Positions 9,416-19,179 of a DNA stretch of 64,000 bases are shown here, piece after piece; the stretch's first letter is position 1; the number at the start of each line of letters is the position of its first letter. The stretch comes from Sphingomonas sp. NFR04. Its GTDB lineage: Bacteria > Pseudomonadota > Alphaproteobacteria > Sphingomonadales > Sphingomonadaceae. The notes under the pieces were generated by a model. The model was not told the origin of the DNA, ran no database searches, and saw nothing but the letters and a program-made list of their open reading frames with translations. Position numbers and translations under genes: made by a program. The stretch is taken from assembly GCF_900114095.1 (NCBI RefSeq), contig NZ_FORV01000005.1, forward strand, positions 124,001-188,000. Direction: 5' to 3'.

Positions 9416-10332
9416 AATGCCTCCTCGACGATCCGTTGCACGAGACTAGCATAGTCGATGCCGAGATGGCGCGCCTGTTCGGGCACCAGGCTGAGCGGGG
9501 TCATGCCCGGCTGGGTGTTGACCTCGAGCAGGAACAGCCCGTCGACGCCCTGCGTGTCGTCCCAGCGGAAATCGGCGCGCGAGGCGCCCTTGCAGCCGAG
9601 CAGCCGGTGCGCATCGAGCGCGATCCGCTTGCACGCCTCGGCGACGTCGTCCGGAATCTGCGCCGGGAAGACATGCTCGGTCAGCCCGTCGGTATATTTG
9701 GACTCATAGTCGTAGAAGCCGCTCTTGGGCTTGAGCTCGGTCACGCCCAGCGCCCGATCGCCCAGCACCGCGGTGGTCAACTCGCGGCCACGGATGAAGG
9801 GCTCGGCGAGCAGTTCGTCGAACTCCTGCCAGGGGCCGCGTGCATCGGGGTGGATCGGGTTGCCGACATTGCTCTCGGCGGTGACGATCGCCACGCCCAC
9901 CGACGAGCCTTCGTTGACCGGTTTGAGGACGTACGGCCGCGGCAGCGGGTCCTGCCGGTACAGCTCCTCGCGCGACACCATGCGGCCGCCGGGCATCGGG
10001 ATGCCGTGCGGCACCAGCGCCTGCTTGGTCAGCTGCTTGTCGATCGCGATCACCGAGGTGACCATGCCGGAGTGGGTATAGCGGATGCCCATCAGATCGA
10101 GCATGCCCTGCACGCTGCCATCCTCGCCCGGCGTGCCGTGCAGGGCGTTGAACACGACGTCCGGCCTGGCCTCGGCGAGCTTGGCGGCGACGTTGCGGTC
10201 CATGTCGATGCGGGTGACGCGGTGGCCGAGACCTTCCAGCGCTTCCGCGACGCCGTTGCCCGACATCAGCGAAACCTCGCGCTCGGCCGACCAGCCGCCC
10301 ATCAATACGGCGATGTGGAGGGGGCTCACCAC
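9412..10332 (-). CDS. ddl: D-alanine--D-alanine ligase
   Basis: A 306-residue ATP-grasp enzyme making D-Ala-D-Ala for the peptidoglycan stem peptide. Motifs are HIAVLMGGWSAEREVSLMSG at the N-terminus, LHGTPGEDGSVQGMLDLMGI, the ATP-binding KPVNEGSSVGV, and LEVNTQPGMTPLSLVP with the Mg-binding Glu/Asn. GTG 10332 (VVSPLHIAV) is chosen because GGGAGG lies 6 nt upstream. The open frame continues further upstream only because it reads into the adjacent repeat. The stop overlaps the ftsQ start (GTGA). Confidence 0.95.
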   Translation of the reverse strand: MVSPLHIAVLMGGWSAEREVSLMSGNGVAEALEGLGHRVTRIDMDRNVAAKLAEARPDVVFNALHGTPGEDGSVQGMLDLMGIRYTHSGMVTSVIAIDKQLTKQALVPHGIPMPGGRMVSREELYRQDPLPRPYVLKPVNEGSSVGVAIVTAESNVGNPIHPDARGPWQEFDELLAEPFIRGRELTTAVLGDRALGVTELKPKSGFYDYESKYTDGLTEHVFPAQIPDDVAEACKRIALDAHRLLGCKGASRADFRWDDTQGVDGLFLLEVNTQPGMTPLSLVPEQARHLGIDYASLVQRIVEEAL

Positions 10333-10350
10333 CGGGCGCCTCCCGACATC

Positions 10351-10454
10351 ACCGTCGTCATCCCCGCGAAGGCGGGGATCCATTGGTGGAGAGGCATCGG
10401 CGCCTGCCGCGAACGCACAGGCAAATGGATCCCCGCCTTCGCGGGGATGACGGT
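10351..10454. repeat. palindromic repeat, family C, between murB and ddl
   Basis: Terminal arms ACCGTCGTCATCCCCGCG and CGCGGGGATGACGGT are inverted copies. Each arm contains its own small palindrome (CCCCGCGAAGGCGGGG). The core holds GGATCCATTGG and its inverted partner. The same family occurs at 39977-40082 and 48845-48942. It fills most of the 163-bp gap between murB and ddl; the ddl ribosome site lies just outside it. Confidence 0.85.
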
Positions 10455-10495
10455 GGTAGTGGAGGCGCGCCGTTCAGCACCGCCGGTACGCATTC

Positions 10496-11386
10496 TCACT
10501 TCGCCACTCCCACGCGCTGAATCTCCCACTCCAGTTCCACGCCCGACTGCGCCTTCACGCGCGCGCGGACGTCCTCGCCCAGTGCCTCGATATCGGCGCT
10601 GGTCGCTTCCCCCAGGTTGAGGAGGAAGTTGCAATGCTTCTCGCTGACCTGCGCGTCGCCGCGGCGCAGGCCCCGGCAGCCGGCCGCGTCGACCAGCGCC
10701 CAGGCCTTGTGGCCTTCCGGGTTCTTGAAGGTCGAGCCACCGGTCTTCGAGCGCAGCGGCTGCGATTCCTCGCGCGCGGCGGCGATGCGGTCCATCTCGG
10801 CCTGGATGTCCTCCGAGGCCTTGGGGAAGCCGCGGAAGGTGGCGCTGACCACGATCGCGCCCTCGGGCAGGTTGCTGTGGCGATAGGTGTAGCCGAGATC
10901 GGCATTGGCCAGCGTGCGTCGCTCGCCCGAGCGGAGCACGACCTCGCATTCGACCAGAATGTCGCAGGTCTCGCGGCCATAGGCGCCGCCGTTCATCCGC
11001 ACGAAGCCGCCGACGGTGCCGGGGATCGAGCGCAGGAATTCGATGCCGCCAATGCCCCAGTCGCGCGCCTTGGACGAGACGAGGATGCCCGAGGCACCGC
11101 CGCCGCAGCGCAGGGTCGTGTCGTCGAGCTGCTCGACCGCGGCGAAGGCCTTGCCGAGGCGGATCACCACGCCCGGCACGCCGCCATCGCGGACGATCAT
11201 GTTCGAGCCGAGGCCCAGGCCCATGACCGGGGTTTGCGGGTCCAACGCAGCGAGGAAGGACGCGAGGTCGCCGGCATCGGCGGGTTCAAACAGCCACTCC
11301 GCCGCGCCGCCGCTCTTGAACCACACCAGCGGTGCAAGCGGGGCGTTCGGCGTGAGTTTGCCGCGGACGGGGGGCATGTCCGACAT
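10496..11386 (-). CDS. murB: UDP-N-acetylenolpyruvoylglucosamine reductase MurB
   Basis: A 296-residue FAD-dependent reductase forming UDP-MurNAc, type II by length. The N-terminal NAPLAPLVWFKSGGAAEWLF and the FAD-binding LGLGSNMIVRDGGVPGVVIRL are typical. ATG 11386 (MSDMPPVRGKL) lies 5 nt after GGAGGGG, and that ribosome site is the arm of the repeat at 11391-11497. The C-terminus contains the conserved Glu region GVELEWEIQRVG. It sits between murC and ddl in the dcw cluster. Confidence 0.95.
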   Translation of the reverse strand: MSDMPPVRGKLTPNAPLAPLVWFKSGGAAEWLFEPADAGDLASFLAALDPQTPVMGLGLGSNMIVRDGGVPGVVIRLGKAFAAVEQLDDTTLRCGGGASGILVSSKARDWGIGGIEFLRSIPGTVGGFVRMNGGAYGRETCDILVECEVVLRSGERRTLANADLGYTYRHSNLPEGAIVVSATFRGFPKASEDIQAEMDRIAAAREESQPLRSKTGGSTFKNPEGHKAWALVDAAGCRGLRRGDAQVSEKHCNFLLNLGEATSADIEALGEDVRARVKAQSGVELEWEIQRVGVAK

Positions 11387-11390
11387 CAAA

Positions 11391-11497
11391 GCCCCTCCCC
11401 TTTAGGGGAGGGGTTGGGGGTGGGGCATGACCGATCCGCGAGTTCTCCGTTCGTGGCGGAGTCCCCCACCCCAACCCCTCCCCTGAAGGGGAGGGGC
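11391..11497. repeat. palindromic repeat, family B, between murC and murB
   Basis: A 107-bp element with ends GCCCCTCCCCTTTAGGGGAG and its inverted copy CTCCCCTGAAGGGGAGGGGC. The inside carries GTTGGGGGTGGGGCATGACC and a matching AGTCCCCCACCCCAACC. The end next to murB reads GGAGGGG on the minus strand and acts as the murB ribosome site. Its sister copy lies inside murD (16467-16572). Confidence 0.9.
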
Positions 11498-11519
11498 TTG
11501 AGAAGAAGAACTGCCAAGC

Positions 11520-12932
11520 TCACGCATCCCCCCGCGCGGCCGCGATCGCCGGTGCCAGACCCGCAGCCCATTTCGTGATGTCGCCCGCGCCCAGGCACAC
11601 GACCATGTCGCCCTCGCGCACCACGCCGCCGAGCGCGTTTGCCAGCGCCGTCGCGTCGGTCGTCGCCGCCACCGCCCGGTGCCCGCGGTGCGAGATCTGC
11701 TCGACCAGCGCATCGGCATGGACGCCGTCGATGGGCGCCTCGCCCGCCGGATAGACCGGAGCGACATACACCATGTCGGCATCGTTGAAGGCCTGGGCGA
11801 ACTCGTCCATCAGGTTGGCGAGCCGCGAATAGCGGTGCGGCTGCACCACCGCGATCACCCGGCCGCGGGTGCTCTCGCGCGCCGCCGCCAGCACTGCGCG
11901 GATCTCCACCGGGTGGTGGCCGTAATCGTCGATGATCGTCGCCCCCGCGACTTCGCCGACCTTGGTGAAGCGCCGCTTGACCCCGCCGAACTTGGCGAAG
12001 CCCTGCTGGATCGTCGCATCCGGAATGCCCAGCTCCAGCGCCACGCCGATCGCGGCGAGCGCGTTCTGGACATTGTGGCGGCCGGGCATCGGCAGCTCGA
12101 TATTCTCGATCGAGCGCGTGCTGCCGTCGCGGTGACGGATGATCACCTCGAAGCGATTGCCCCCGCCGTGCGGCGTCACGTTGACGCCGCGCACATCGGC
12201 GCTGGCCGCGAAGCCATAGGTGACGATCCGCCGGTCGCGAACGCGCGGGATGATCGCCTGCACTTCGGGGTGATCGAGGCACAGCAGCGCCGCGCCGTAG
12301 AAGGGCACATTCTCGACGAACTCGACGAACGCCGCCTTCACCCGATCGAACGAGCCGTAGTGATCGAGATGCTCGGGATCGATATTGGTGACGATGGCAA
12401 AGGTGCCGTCGAGCCGCAGGAAGCTGCCGTCGCTCTCGTCCGCCTCGACGATCATCCAGTCGCCTTCGCCCAGCCGCGCGTTGGAGCCGTACTGGTTGAT
12501 GATCCCGCCGTTGATCACGGTCGGGTCGACCCCGCCCGCATCGAGCAAAGCCGCGACCATCGAGGTGGTCGTCGTCTTGCCGTGCGTGCCGGCCACCGCG
12601 ATGGTGGACTTGAGCCGCATCAGCTCGGCAAGCATCTCGGCGCGGCGCACCACGGGAATGCGGTTCTGATAAGCGGCTTCCACCTCGGGATTGGTGCGCA
12701 CGATCGCGGTGGAGACCACCACCACGGCGGCCTCGCCCAGATTCTCGGCGGCATGGCCGATGGTGACGGGAATCCCGCGGTCGCGCAGTCCCTGCACGAC
12801 GTAGGAGTCCGCGACGTCCGAGCCCTGCACCTTGTAGCCGAGATTATGCATCACCTCGGCGATGCCCGACATGCCGATGCCGCCGATGCCGACGAAGTGA
12901 ATGGTACCGATGTCGGTGGCGACGCCCTTCAT
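11520..12932 (-). CDS. murC: UDP-N-acetylmuramate--L-alanine ligase MurC
   Basis: A 470-residue Mur ligase adding L-Ala to UDP-MurNAc. Motifs are the N-terminal Rossmann loop [18 protein letters not shown], the P-loop [14 protein letters not shown], the [12 protein letters not shown] region, and [10 protein letters not shown] in the C-terminal domain. Start ATG 12932. It lies 12 bp downstream of murG. It is followed by the family B repeat and then murB. Confidence 0.97.
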   Translation of the reverse strand: MKGVATDIGTIHFVGIGGIGMSGIAEVMHNLGYKVQGSDVADSYVVQGLRDRGIPVTIGHAAENLGEAAVVVVSTAIVRTNPEVEAAYQNRIPVVRRAEMLAELMRLKSTIAVAGTHGKTTTTSMVAALLDAGGVDPTVINGGIINQYGSNARLGEGDWMIVEADESDGSFLRLDGTFAIVTNIDPEHLDHYGSFDRVKAAFVEFVENVPFYGAALLCLDHPEVQAIIPRVRDRRIVTYGFAASADVRGVNVTPHGGGNRFEVIIRHRDGSTRSIENIELPMPGRHNVQNALAAIGVALELGIPDATIQQGFAKFGGVKRRFTKVGEVAGATIIDDYGHHPVEIRAVLAAARESTRGRVIAVVQPHRYSRLANLMDEFAQAFNDADMVYVAPVYPAGEAPIDGVHADALVEQISHRGHRAVAATTDATALANALGGVVREGDMVVCLGAGDITKWAAGLAPAIAAARGDA

Positions 12933-12944
12933 GCGCCCAGATCC

Positions 12945-14099
12945 TTACGCAAAAGCAGGCCTTCCGTTCTTGTTGGCTTTCTGCACCTTCCCCACCGGGG
13001 CCTTGGGCGCATGGATGGATTCGACGAGGTCCGCCAGGTCGCGCACCGCATCGGGACGCCCGACGCCCCGCGCCCGCGCCGCCGCATTCTCCAGCGCCTT
13101 GGTGTCGAGCCCCAGCTTCTGCATCTGCTTGGCGAGTTCGGGCGCGGTGAAGGCGCGCTGCGGGATGGTCCGCGCACCGCCTGCCTCGGTGATCTCGCGC
13201 GCGTTCGCGGTCTGGTGGTCGTCGGTGGCGCTGGGCAGCGGCACCAGGATCGCCGCGCGCCCCGCCGCAGTCAGCTCCGCGATGGTCGAGGCCCCTGCCC
13301 GCGCGATCACCAGATGCGCCCAGGCGAGCCGCTCGGGCATGTCGGGCAGATAGGTCGCGACCTCGGCCGGGATCTCATGTTCCTGATATTTGGCGCGGAC
13401 CATCTCGATATCCTCGAGGCGCGCCTGATGGGTCACCTGCAGCCGGCGGCGGAAATGCACCGGCAGCAGCGCGAGCCCATCCGGCACCACCTGGCTGAGG
13501 ATCGAGGCGCCCTGGCTGCCGCCGGTGACGAGCACGCGGAACAGCCCGTCTTCCTCGAGCATCGGATAGGGCTTGGCGCGGAGTGCCAGCACCGCCTCGC
13601 GCACCGGATTGCCGGTGAGGTGGGTCTTGGCCTCCCAGCCGGGCTTCATCCGCTCGACCTTGTCGTAGGAGGTGGCGATCGCCGCCACCCGGCCCGCGAC
13701 CAGCCGATTCACGCGACCCAGCACCGCATTCTGCTCGTGGATCACGGTCGGGATCCGCGCGCTGAACGCCGCCAGCAGCGCCGGAAACGCGGGGTACCCG
13801 CCAAAGCCGATCACCGCCGAAGGGCGCAGCTGCTTGTACAGCTTCCGCGCCATCGCCCGGCCCGCCATCATCTGGCGCGCCGCCTTGAGATAGCCGATCG
13901 GGCCGCCGCCCAGCCGCCCGGCCGGCAGCACATGCGTCTCGACGCCCTCGAACAGCCCAGGGAAGCGCACGCCGCGCTCGTCGCTGACCAGCGCCACCTG
14001 ATGCCCGCGCCGTGCGAGCTCCACCGCCAAGGCAGCCGCGGGCACCATGTGCCCGCCGGTGCCACCGGCGGCGAGGACGTAACTACGGCGTTCGGTCAT
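12945..14099 (-). CDS. murG: undecaprenyldiphospho-muramoylpentapeptide beta-N-acetylglucosaminyltransferase MurG
   Basis: A 384-residue GT28 glycosyltransferase converting lipid I to lipid II on the cytoplasmic face of the membrane. The N-terminal loop AAGGTGGHMVPAAALA, the sequence HEQNAVLGRVNR and the C-terminal donor-site region VIARAGASTIAELTAAGRAA with LPSATDDHQTANA are all present. ATG 14099 overlaps the ftsW stop (ATGA). The C-terminal ~25 residues are Lys/Ala-rich and extend beyond the usual end of the family. Confidence 0.96.
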   Translation of the reverse strand: MTERRSYVLAAGGTGGHMVPAAALAVELARRGHQVALVSDERGVRFPGLFEGVETHVLPAGRLGGGPIGYLKAARQMMAGRAMARKLYKQLRPSAVIGFGGYPAFPALLAAFSARIPTVIHEQNAVLGRVNRLVAGRVAAIATSYDKVERMKPGWEAKTHLTGNPVREAVLALRAKPYPMLEEDGLFRVLVTGGSQGASILSQVVPDGLALLPVHFRRRLQVTHQARLEDIEMVRAKYQEHEIPAEVATYLPDMPERLAWAHLVIARAGASTIAELTAAGRAAILVPLPSATDDHQTANAREITEAGGARTIPQRAFTAPELAKQMQKLGLDTKALENAAARARGVGRPDAVRDLADLVESIHAPKAPVGKVQKANKNGRPAFA

Positions 14100-15328
14100 G
14101 CGGCTTTGCTCCAGCGGCCGGTATAGGGGGAGCGCTTCAGATACGGGTTTCGTCGCGTGAAAGCGAGCAGCAGCCCATAGCCGATCGAAAGCGCGATCAT
14201 CGACGAGCCGCCATAGCTGATGAACGGCAGCGTCATGCCCTTGGACGGCGCGATGCCGGTGTTCACCGCCATGTTGATCAGCGCCTGCACCCCGAACTGC
14301 GAGGCGAGCCCGGCGGCCGCCAGCAGCCGGAACGGGTCCTCCTCGTCGAGCAGCTTCATCAGCACGCGCACGACGATGGCGAGATAGAGCAGCACGATGA
14401 TCCCGCAGGCGATCAGCCCGAACTCCTCGCCGATCACCGAGAAGATGTAATCGGTATGCGCCTCGGGCAGGCGGAATTTGATCTGGCCGCTGCCCGGCCC
14501 CGCGCCGAACAGTCCGCCGGCGGTGAGCGTGTCGTGCGCCATCTCGACCTGGTAGCGATCGGCGAGCGCGGCTTCCTTGGTGGGGAACAGGAAATTGTCG
14601 ATGCGGGTGCGCGCGGTGCCGTAGAACAGGTACGCCGCGACCACGCCGCCGATCGCGACCCCGCCCAGCCCGGCGATCGCGGCGGGCGAGATGCCCGAGA
14701 GCATCAGCAGGATCACCCACACCGTGCCGAACAGGATGGTCTGGCCGAAGTCCGGCTGGAGCATCAGCAGCACCGCGATCAGCGCGGTGATCGCGCCGGT
14801 AACCACCATTACCGGCAGCTCTGGATCCTTGGCGCGGAAGGAGAGGATCCACGCCGTCGAGACGATGAACAGCGGCTTGAGGAACTCGGAGGGCTGCAGG
14901 TCGGAGATGCCGAGGCTGATCCAGCGCTTGGCGCCGTTCACCTCATGCCCGACGATCGGCAGCAGCATCATCAGCCCGAGGAAGACCAGCGCGCCCGCCA
15001 GCGACAGCCGCCGCGCGACCGAGGTCGGCAGCATCGAGACGAGGATCAGCACCGGCACGCAGATGCACACCCACATCAGCTGCCGCCAGAAATAATACAT
15101 CGGCTGGACGATATGCGCGGCGTCCGAATAGCGCCGCGCGGTCGCGGGCGAGGCGGCGGCGACCGCCACCAGCCCGATCGCGATCAGCAGCAACGGCAGG
15201 AAGAGGAGCACGCGGTCGACTTCCCAGAACCACATCCCCGCGCGGGACTTGCTGGCGCGGCTGAGCTGGTTGGAGATACGCGGTCGGCCGGCCTGTTTTT
15301 CGTCCGCGTCTCCCGGCTGGCGGCTCAC
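14096..15328 (-). CDS. ftsW: peptidoglycan glycosyltransferase FtsW (SEDS family)
   Basis: A 410-residue SEDS polymerase with about 10 membrane segments, starting near residue 37 (VDRVLLFLPLLLIAIGLVAV). Conserved SEDS features include GAKRWISLGISDLQPSEFLK and the C-terminal KGMTLPFISYGGSSMIAL. It is expected to polymerise septal glycan with FtsI as partner. Start GTG 15328 overlaps the murD stop (GTGA) and its stop overlaps murG (ATGA). Confidence 0.96.
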   Translation of the reverse strand: MSRQPGDADEKQAGRPRISNQLSRASKSRAGMWFWEVDRVLLFLPLLLIAIGLVAVAAASPATARRYSDAAHIVQPMYYFWRQLMWVCICVPVLILVSMLPTSVARRLSLAGALVFLGLMMLLPIVGHEVNGAKRWISLGISDLQPSEFLKPLFIVSTAWILSFRAKDPELPVMVVTGAITALIAVLLMLQPDFGQTILFGTVWVILLMLSGISPAAIAGLGGVAIGGVVAAYLFYGTARTRIDNFLFPTKEAALADRYQVEMAHDTLTAGGLFGAGPGSGQIKFRLPEAHTDYIFSVIGEEFGLIACGIIVLLYLAIVVRVLMKLLDEEDPFRLLAAAGLASQFGVQALINMAVNTGIAPSKGMTLPFISYGGSSMIALSIGYGLLLAFTRRNPYLKRSPYTGRWSKAA

Positions 15329-16728
15329 CCGAGCGCCTCCACGGCGGCGCGGAAGGCATCACCCCGCGCCTCGAAGTCGCGGAACTGGTCGAACGAGGCG
15401 CAGGCGGGCGACAGCAGCACCGCCTCTCCCGGCTGAGCCTGCGCGGCGGCGGCGCGGACGGCGGCCTCCAGCGTTCCGGATTGCTCCACGGGCATGTCGC
15501 CCTCCAGCAGCCGGGCGAACAGCGGCCCAGCCTCGCCGATCGTGTAGGCGCGGACGACATGGCCGAAACCGGGGCGGCACGCCTCCAGGTTGTCGGTCTT
15601 GGCGACGCCGCCGAGGATCCAGTGGATGCGCGGGTAGGCCGCAAGCGCCGGCGCGGTCGATTCGGGGTTGGTCGCCTTGCTGTCGTTGACGAACAGCACG
15701 CCGTTGCGGCTGGCGATCCGCTCCATGCGGTGCGGCAGGCCGGGGAAGCTCTCCAGCCCCTGGTCGATCGCGGCGCGGTCGATGCCGAGCGCCTCGCAGG
15801 CGGCGATCGCAGCGAGCGCGTTCTGGGCGTTGTGCGGCCCCTGCAGCGCCGGCCAACGCGACTGGTCCATGCACACGCCCGGCGCGATCTTGGTCAGGTC
15901 CTCGCTGCGACCGCCAAGCGCGACCTGGCGCGCGATGGTCGCCGAGGCGGCGTCGCCGATGCCGATAATCGCGGCGTGGCCCTTGCGCTGCATCGCGAAC
16001 AGCCGCGCCTTGGAGGCGGCATAACCTTCGAACCCATCATAGCGATCGAGATGGTCGGGCGTGATGTTGAGGAGCACCGCGACGTCGCAGTCGAGGCTGT
16101 GGGTCAGGTCGATCTGATAGCTGGACAGCTCCAGCACATAGACGCCGCCCTCGGGGAGCGGCTCCTGCCCCAGGATCGGCAGCCCGATATTGCCGCCGAG
16201 GCGCGTCGGAATGCCCGCGGTCTGGATGATGTGGTGGATCAGCGCGGTGGTGGTCGACTTGCCGTTGGTGCCGGTGATGCCGACGACGCGGTGCGCGGGC
16301 AGATCGGCGCGCGCCTGGGCGAACAGCTCAATATCCCCGATCAGCGGCACGCCAGCCGCGCGGGCATGCGCCGCGATCGGGTGCCGGTTGAGCGGCACGC
16401 CGGGGGACACGACCATGCCCGCGAAGCCGGTGAGATCAGATTCGAGGGGGTCGGCAAATTCAATTAGCCCCTCCCCTTCAGGGGAGGGGTTGGGGTGGGG
16501 CATGACCGATGGACGCGCCGTGGCGCTCGTGGAGAGTCCCCCACCCCAACCCCTCCCCTGAAGGGGAGGGGCTATCGCATTGACCAGCCCGTCTCGCGCC
16601 CCTTGATTCGAATCCCACGCCAGCACCCCCGCCCCGCTCGCCACCAGCGCGCGCACGGTCGCCGCGCCCGAGCGTGCGAGCCCGAGCACCGCGAAGCGTT
16701 TGCCGCGCCAGGCGGGGCTGGTGATCAC
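15325..16728 (-). CDS. murD: UDP-N-acetylmuramoylalanine--D-glutamate ligase MurD carrying an in-frame repeat insertion
   Basis: A 467-residue Mur ligase adding D-Glu to UDP-MurNAc-L-Ala. The N-terminal Rossmann loop [13 protein letters not shown], the P-loop [12 protein letters not shown] (~150-160), the [20 protein letters not shown] region and the catalytic-lysine region [12 protein letters not shown] are intact. Residues ~53-88 ([12 protein letters not shown]...[10 protein letters not shown]) are not MurD sequence: they are the translation of the palindromic repeat at 16467-16572. Removing the 106-bp element plus one flanking TA (108 bp) rejoins N-A-I-I-E-F-A-D-P in frame, which fits the usual MurD sequence just before the VVSPGVP motif. 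The start is GTG 16728 (overlaps the mraY stop) and the stop overlaps ftsW. Because the gene is single here and otherwise intact, the enzyme presumably works with the extra loop; that is inference. Confidence 0.95.
   Translation of the reverse strand: MITSPAWRGKRFAVLGLARSGAATVRALVASGAGVLAWDSNQGARDGLVNAIAPPLQGRGWGGGLSTSATARPSVMPHPNPSPEGEGLIEFADPLESDLTGFAGMVVSPGVPLNRHPIAAHARAAGVPLIGDIELFAQARADLPAHRVVGITGTNGKSTTTALIHHIIQTAGIPTRLGGNIGLPILGQEPLPEGGVYVLELSSYQIDLTHSLDCDVAVLLNITPDHLDRYDGFEGYAASKARLFAMQRKGHAAIIGIGDAASATIARQVALGGRSEDLTKIAPGVCMDQSRWPALQGPHNAQNALAAIAACEALGIDRAAIDQGLESFPGLPHRMERIASRNGVLFVNDSKATNPESTAPALAAYPRIHWILGGVAKTDNLEACRPGFGHVVRAYTIGEAGPLFARLLEGDMPVEQSGTLEAAVRAAAAQAQPGEAVLLSPACASFDQFRDFEARGDAFRAAVEALG
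16467..16572. repeat. palindromic repeat, family B, inserted in frame in murD
   Basis: A 106-bp element with inverted ends GCCCCTCCCCTTCAGGGGAG and CTCCCCTGAAGGGGAGGGGC. The inner GGTTGGGGTGGGGCATGACC and GTCCCCCACCCCAACC match the copy at 11391-11497. It is flanked by TA at 16465-16466 and TA at 16573-16574, compatible with a 2-bp target duplication. It has no stop codon in the murD frame. Confidence 0.92.
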
Positions 16729-17798
16729 CGCAGCTTGAGCGTCGCGAGACCGGCCAGCGCCAGCACGAAGGCGATGATCCAGAAGCGGATCACCACCGTC
16801 GGCTCCGACCAGCCGAGCTGTTCGAAATGGTGGTGGATCGGCGCCATGCGGAACACGCGCTTGCCGGTGCGCTTGAAGAAGAACACCTGGATGATAACGC
16901 TCAGCGCCTCCATCACGAACAGGCCGCCGATGATGCCGAGCACCAGCTCATGGTGCGTGGTGACGGCAATGGTGCCGATCGCCCCGCCCAGCGCCAGGCT
17001 GCCGGTATCGCCCATGAACACCGCCGCCGGGGGCGCATTGAACCAGAGGAAGGCGAGCCCCGCCCCGATCATCGCGCCGCAGAAGATGGCGAGGTCGCCC
17101 GCGCCCGGCACGTGCGGGATGCCCAGATAGGTCGCGTAGATCTTGTTGCCGGCGAGATAGGCGATCAGCATGAACGCCATGCCCGCGATCACCACCGGCA
17201 TCGTCGCCAGCCCGTCGAGCCCGTCGGTGAGGTTCACCGCATTGCCGAACGCCACGATCGTGAACGCCGCGAAGGCGATGTAGAAATAGCCGAGATCCGG
17301 GTGCACCCAGCTGAGGAACGGCACGTAGAGCTGGGTATTGCCCTCGGCGAAGATGATGATCGCGCTGGCGATGCCGGCGATCAGGAACTCGCCGATCAGC
17401 CGCACCTTCCCCGAGACGCCCGCGGTCTTCTGCTTCCGCACCTTGTCGTAATCGTCGAGGAAGCCGATCATGCCGAAGCCGAGCGTCACGAACATGCACG
17501 CCCAGACATAGGCATTGCGCAGGTCCATCCAGATCAACAGCGACAGGGTGAGGCTGGTCAGGATCATCAGCCCGCCCATCGTCGGCGTGCCGCGCTTGGC
17601 GAGGTGGCTCTGCGGCCCGTCGGTACGGATCGGCTGTCCCTTGCCCTGGCGCAGCCGCAGCCAGCCGATGAACTTCGGCCCGATCAGCAGCCCCAGCAGC
17701 AGCGCGGTCGCCACCGCACCGCCGGTGCGGAACGACAGGTACCGGAAGAGATTGAGAACGCCGGGGAAGCCCAGCTGCTCCGCGATCAGATAGAGCAT
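16725..17798 (-). CDS. mraY: phospho-N-acetylmuramoyl-pentapeptide-transferase MraY
   Basis: A 357-residue integral membrane enzyme transferring phospho-MurNAc-pentapeptide to undecaprenyl phosphate (lipid I). There are about 10 hydrophobic segments. Conserved motifs are [17 protein letters not shown], the catalytic aspartates in [27 protein letters not shown], and the histidine cluster [15 protein letters not shown]. Start ATG 17798 lies inside the end of murF (13-bp overlap), and its stop overlaps the murD start (GTGA). Confidence 0.97.
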   Translation of the reverse strand: MLYLIAEQLGFPGVLNLFRYLSFRTGGAVATALLLGLLIGPKFIGWLRLRQGKGQPIRTDGPQSHLAKRGTPTMGGLMILTSLTLSLLIWMDLRNAYVWACMFVTLGFGMIGFLDDYDKVRKQKTAGVSGKVRLIGEFLIAGIASAIIIFAEGNTQLYVPFLSWVHPDLGYFYIAFAAFTIVAFGNAVNLTDGLDGLATMPVVIAGMAFMLIAYLAGNKIYATYLGIPHVPGAGDLAIFCGAMIGAGLAFLWFNAPPAAVFMGDTGSLALGGAIGTIAVTTHHELVLGIIGGLFVMEALSVIIQVFFFKRTGKRVFRMAPIHHHFEQLGWSEPTVVIRFWIIAFVLALAGLATLKLR

Positions 17799-19171
17799 GA
17801 TTGCCTTTCCGCCAGCGCCGCGACGATCGTCGCCAGCCGCACGCCGTTCGACCCTTTGATGAGAACCGCGTCCCCGGGCGCGAGCGTCGATTCGAGCTCG
17901 GCCTTCGCAGCTGCGGCATCGGCCACATGGACGAAATCCAGCCGCCCCTCAAGCGCAGCGGCCAGCGGCGCCATCGCTTCGCCCACCAATATGGCACGGC
18001 TCACCCCGGCCTCCGCAATCGGATCGGCCAGTTCTGCATGCAGCGCATCGGCATGCGTGCCCAGCTCGCGCATCTCGCCGAGCACGGCGATCTTGCGGCC
18101 CGGTTCGGCGCCGAGCACCTTGAGCGTCGCGCGCATCGAGCTGGGATTGGCGTTGTAGCTTTCGTCGATGACGAGCGCAGTGCCGTCGCCGACAGACACG
18201 GTCATCCGCGCGCCGCGCCCGGCAAGGCCGCCGAGCTCCGCCAGCGCGAGACCTGCGACTTCCAGGTCGCCGCCCACCGCATCGACCGCGGCGAGGATCG
18301 CCATCGCGTTCGACACCCAATGCTCGCCCGGCTGGGAGATGGTGAAGCTCAGCTCGCGGTCGCCGAAGCGCGCCATCACGAAGGTGCCGCCACTCCGCGC
18401 GCGCATCGTCTCGACCGCGCGATAATCGGCGCCCTCGCCCAGGCCGAAGGTGACGATGCGCGTGGCATAGGGCCGCGCGGCGTCGAGCAGTCGGTCGCGA
18501 TAGGGGCTGTCGAACGGCACGATCGCGGTGCCACCGGCGCCGAGCCCCTGGAAGATCTCGCCCTTGGCGTCGGCGATCTTCTCGATGCTGTCGAAGAAGC
18601 CGAGATGCGCCGGGGCGATGGCCGTGACGATCGCGACGTGGGGGCGCACCAGCCGGGTCAATTGCGCCAGTTCGCCGGCATGGTTCATGCCCATCTCGAA
18701 CACGCCGTAGCGGGCCTCGCGCGGCATGCGGGCGAGGCTCAGCGGCACGCCGGTATGGTTGTTGTAGCTCTTCACCGATCGGTGCGCGCAGCCCGGGTCC
18801 ATCCGATCAAGCGCGGCGAACAGCGCCTCCTTGGTGCCCGTCTTGCCGACCGAGCCGGTGACGCCGATGATCTTGGCGGAGGACCGCTTGCGCGACGCGG
18901 CACCGAGCGCGTTGAGCGCGGCGGTCGTGTCGGCCACCTGGACGCTGGGATGCGCAGTCGCGTCCGACACCACGGCACCGGCCGCGCCCTGCGCGAACGC
19001 CTGATCGAGGAAGCGATGCCCGTCGGTGCTCTCGCCCTTCAATGCGAGGAACAGGTCGCCGGGACCGACTTCACGGGAGTCGAAGGCGACGCCCGAGACG
19101 GCGAAGTCCGCCGAGGCGCTGCCGTGGGTGGCGGCGGCGATTTCGGCGGAGGTCCAAAGCGTGTTGGTCAT
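17786..19171 (-). CDS. murF: UDP-N-acetylmuramoyl-tripeptide--D-alanyl-D-alanine ligase MurF
   Basis: A 461-residue Mur ligase adding D-Ala-D-Ala to the UDP-MurNAc-tripeptide. It has the P-loop [39 protein letters not shown] and [18 protein letters not shown] 19171 ([11 protein letters not shown]) follows GGGGAGG by 8 nt, and this ribosome site is the arm of the repeat at 19180-19308. A GTG at 19177 is an alternative. The longer open frame through the repeat is not used. It overlaps mraY by 13 bp. Confidence 0.96.
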   Translation of the reverse strand: MTNTLWTSAEIAAATHGSASADFAVSGVAFDSREVGPGDLFLALKGESTDGHRFLDQAFAQGAAGAVVSDATAHPSVQVADTTAALNALGAASRKRSSAKIIGVTGSVGKTGTKEALFAALDRMDPGCAHRSVKSYNNHTGVPLSLARMPREARYGVFEMGMNHAGELAQLTRLVRPHVAIVTAIAPAHLGFFDSIEKIADAKGEIFQGLGAGGTAIVPFDSPYRDRLLDAARPYATRIVTFGLGEGADYRAVETMRARSGGTFVMARFGDRELSFTISQPGEHWVSNAMAILAAVDAVGGDLEVAGLALAELGGLAGRGARMTVSVGDGTALVIDESYNANPSSMRATLKVLGAEPGRKIAVLGEMRELGTHADALHAELADPIAEAGVSRAILVGEAMAPLAAALEGRLDFVHVADAAAAKAELESTLAPGDAVLIKGSNGVRLATIVAALAERQSCSI

Positions 19172-19179
19172 CTTCACAT

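Noticed and set aside
12945..14852. A 635-residue frame containing murG
   Set aside because: Residues before ATG 14099 are ftsW read in another frame; MurG starts at MTERRSYVLAAGG.
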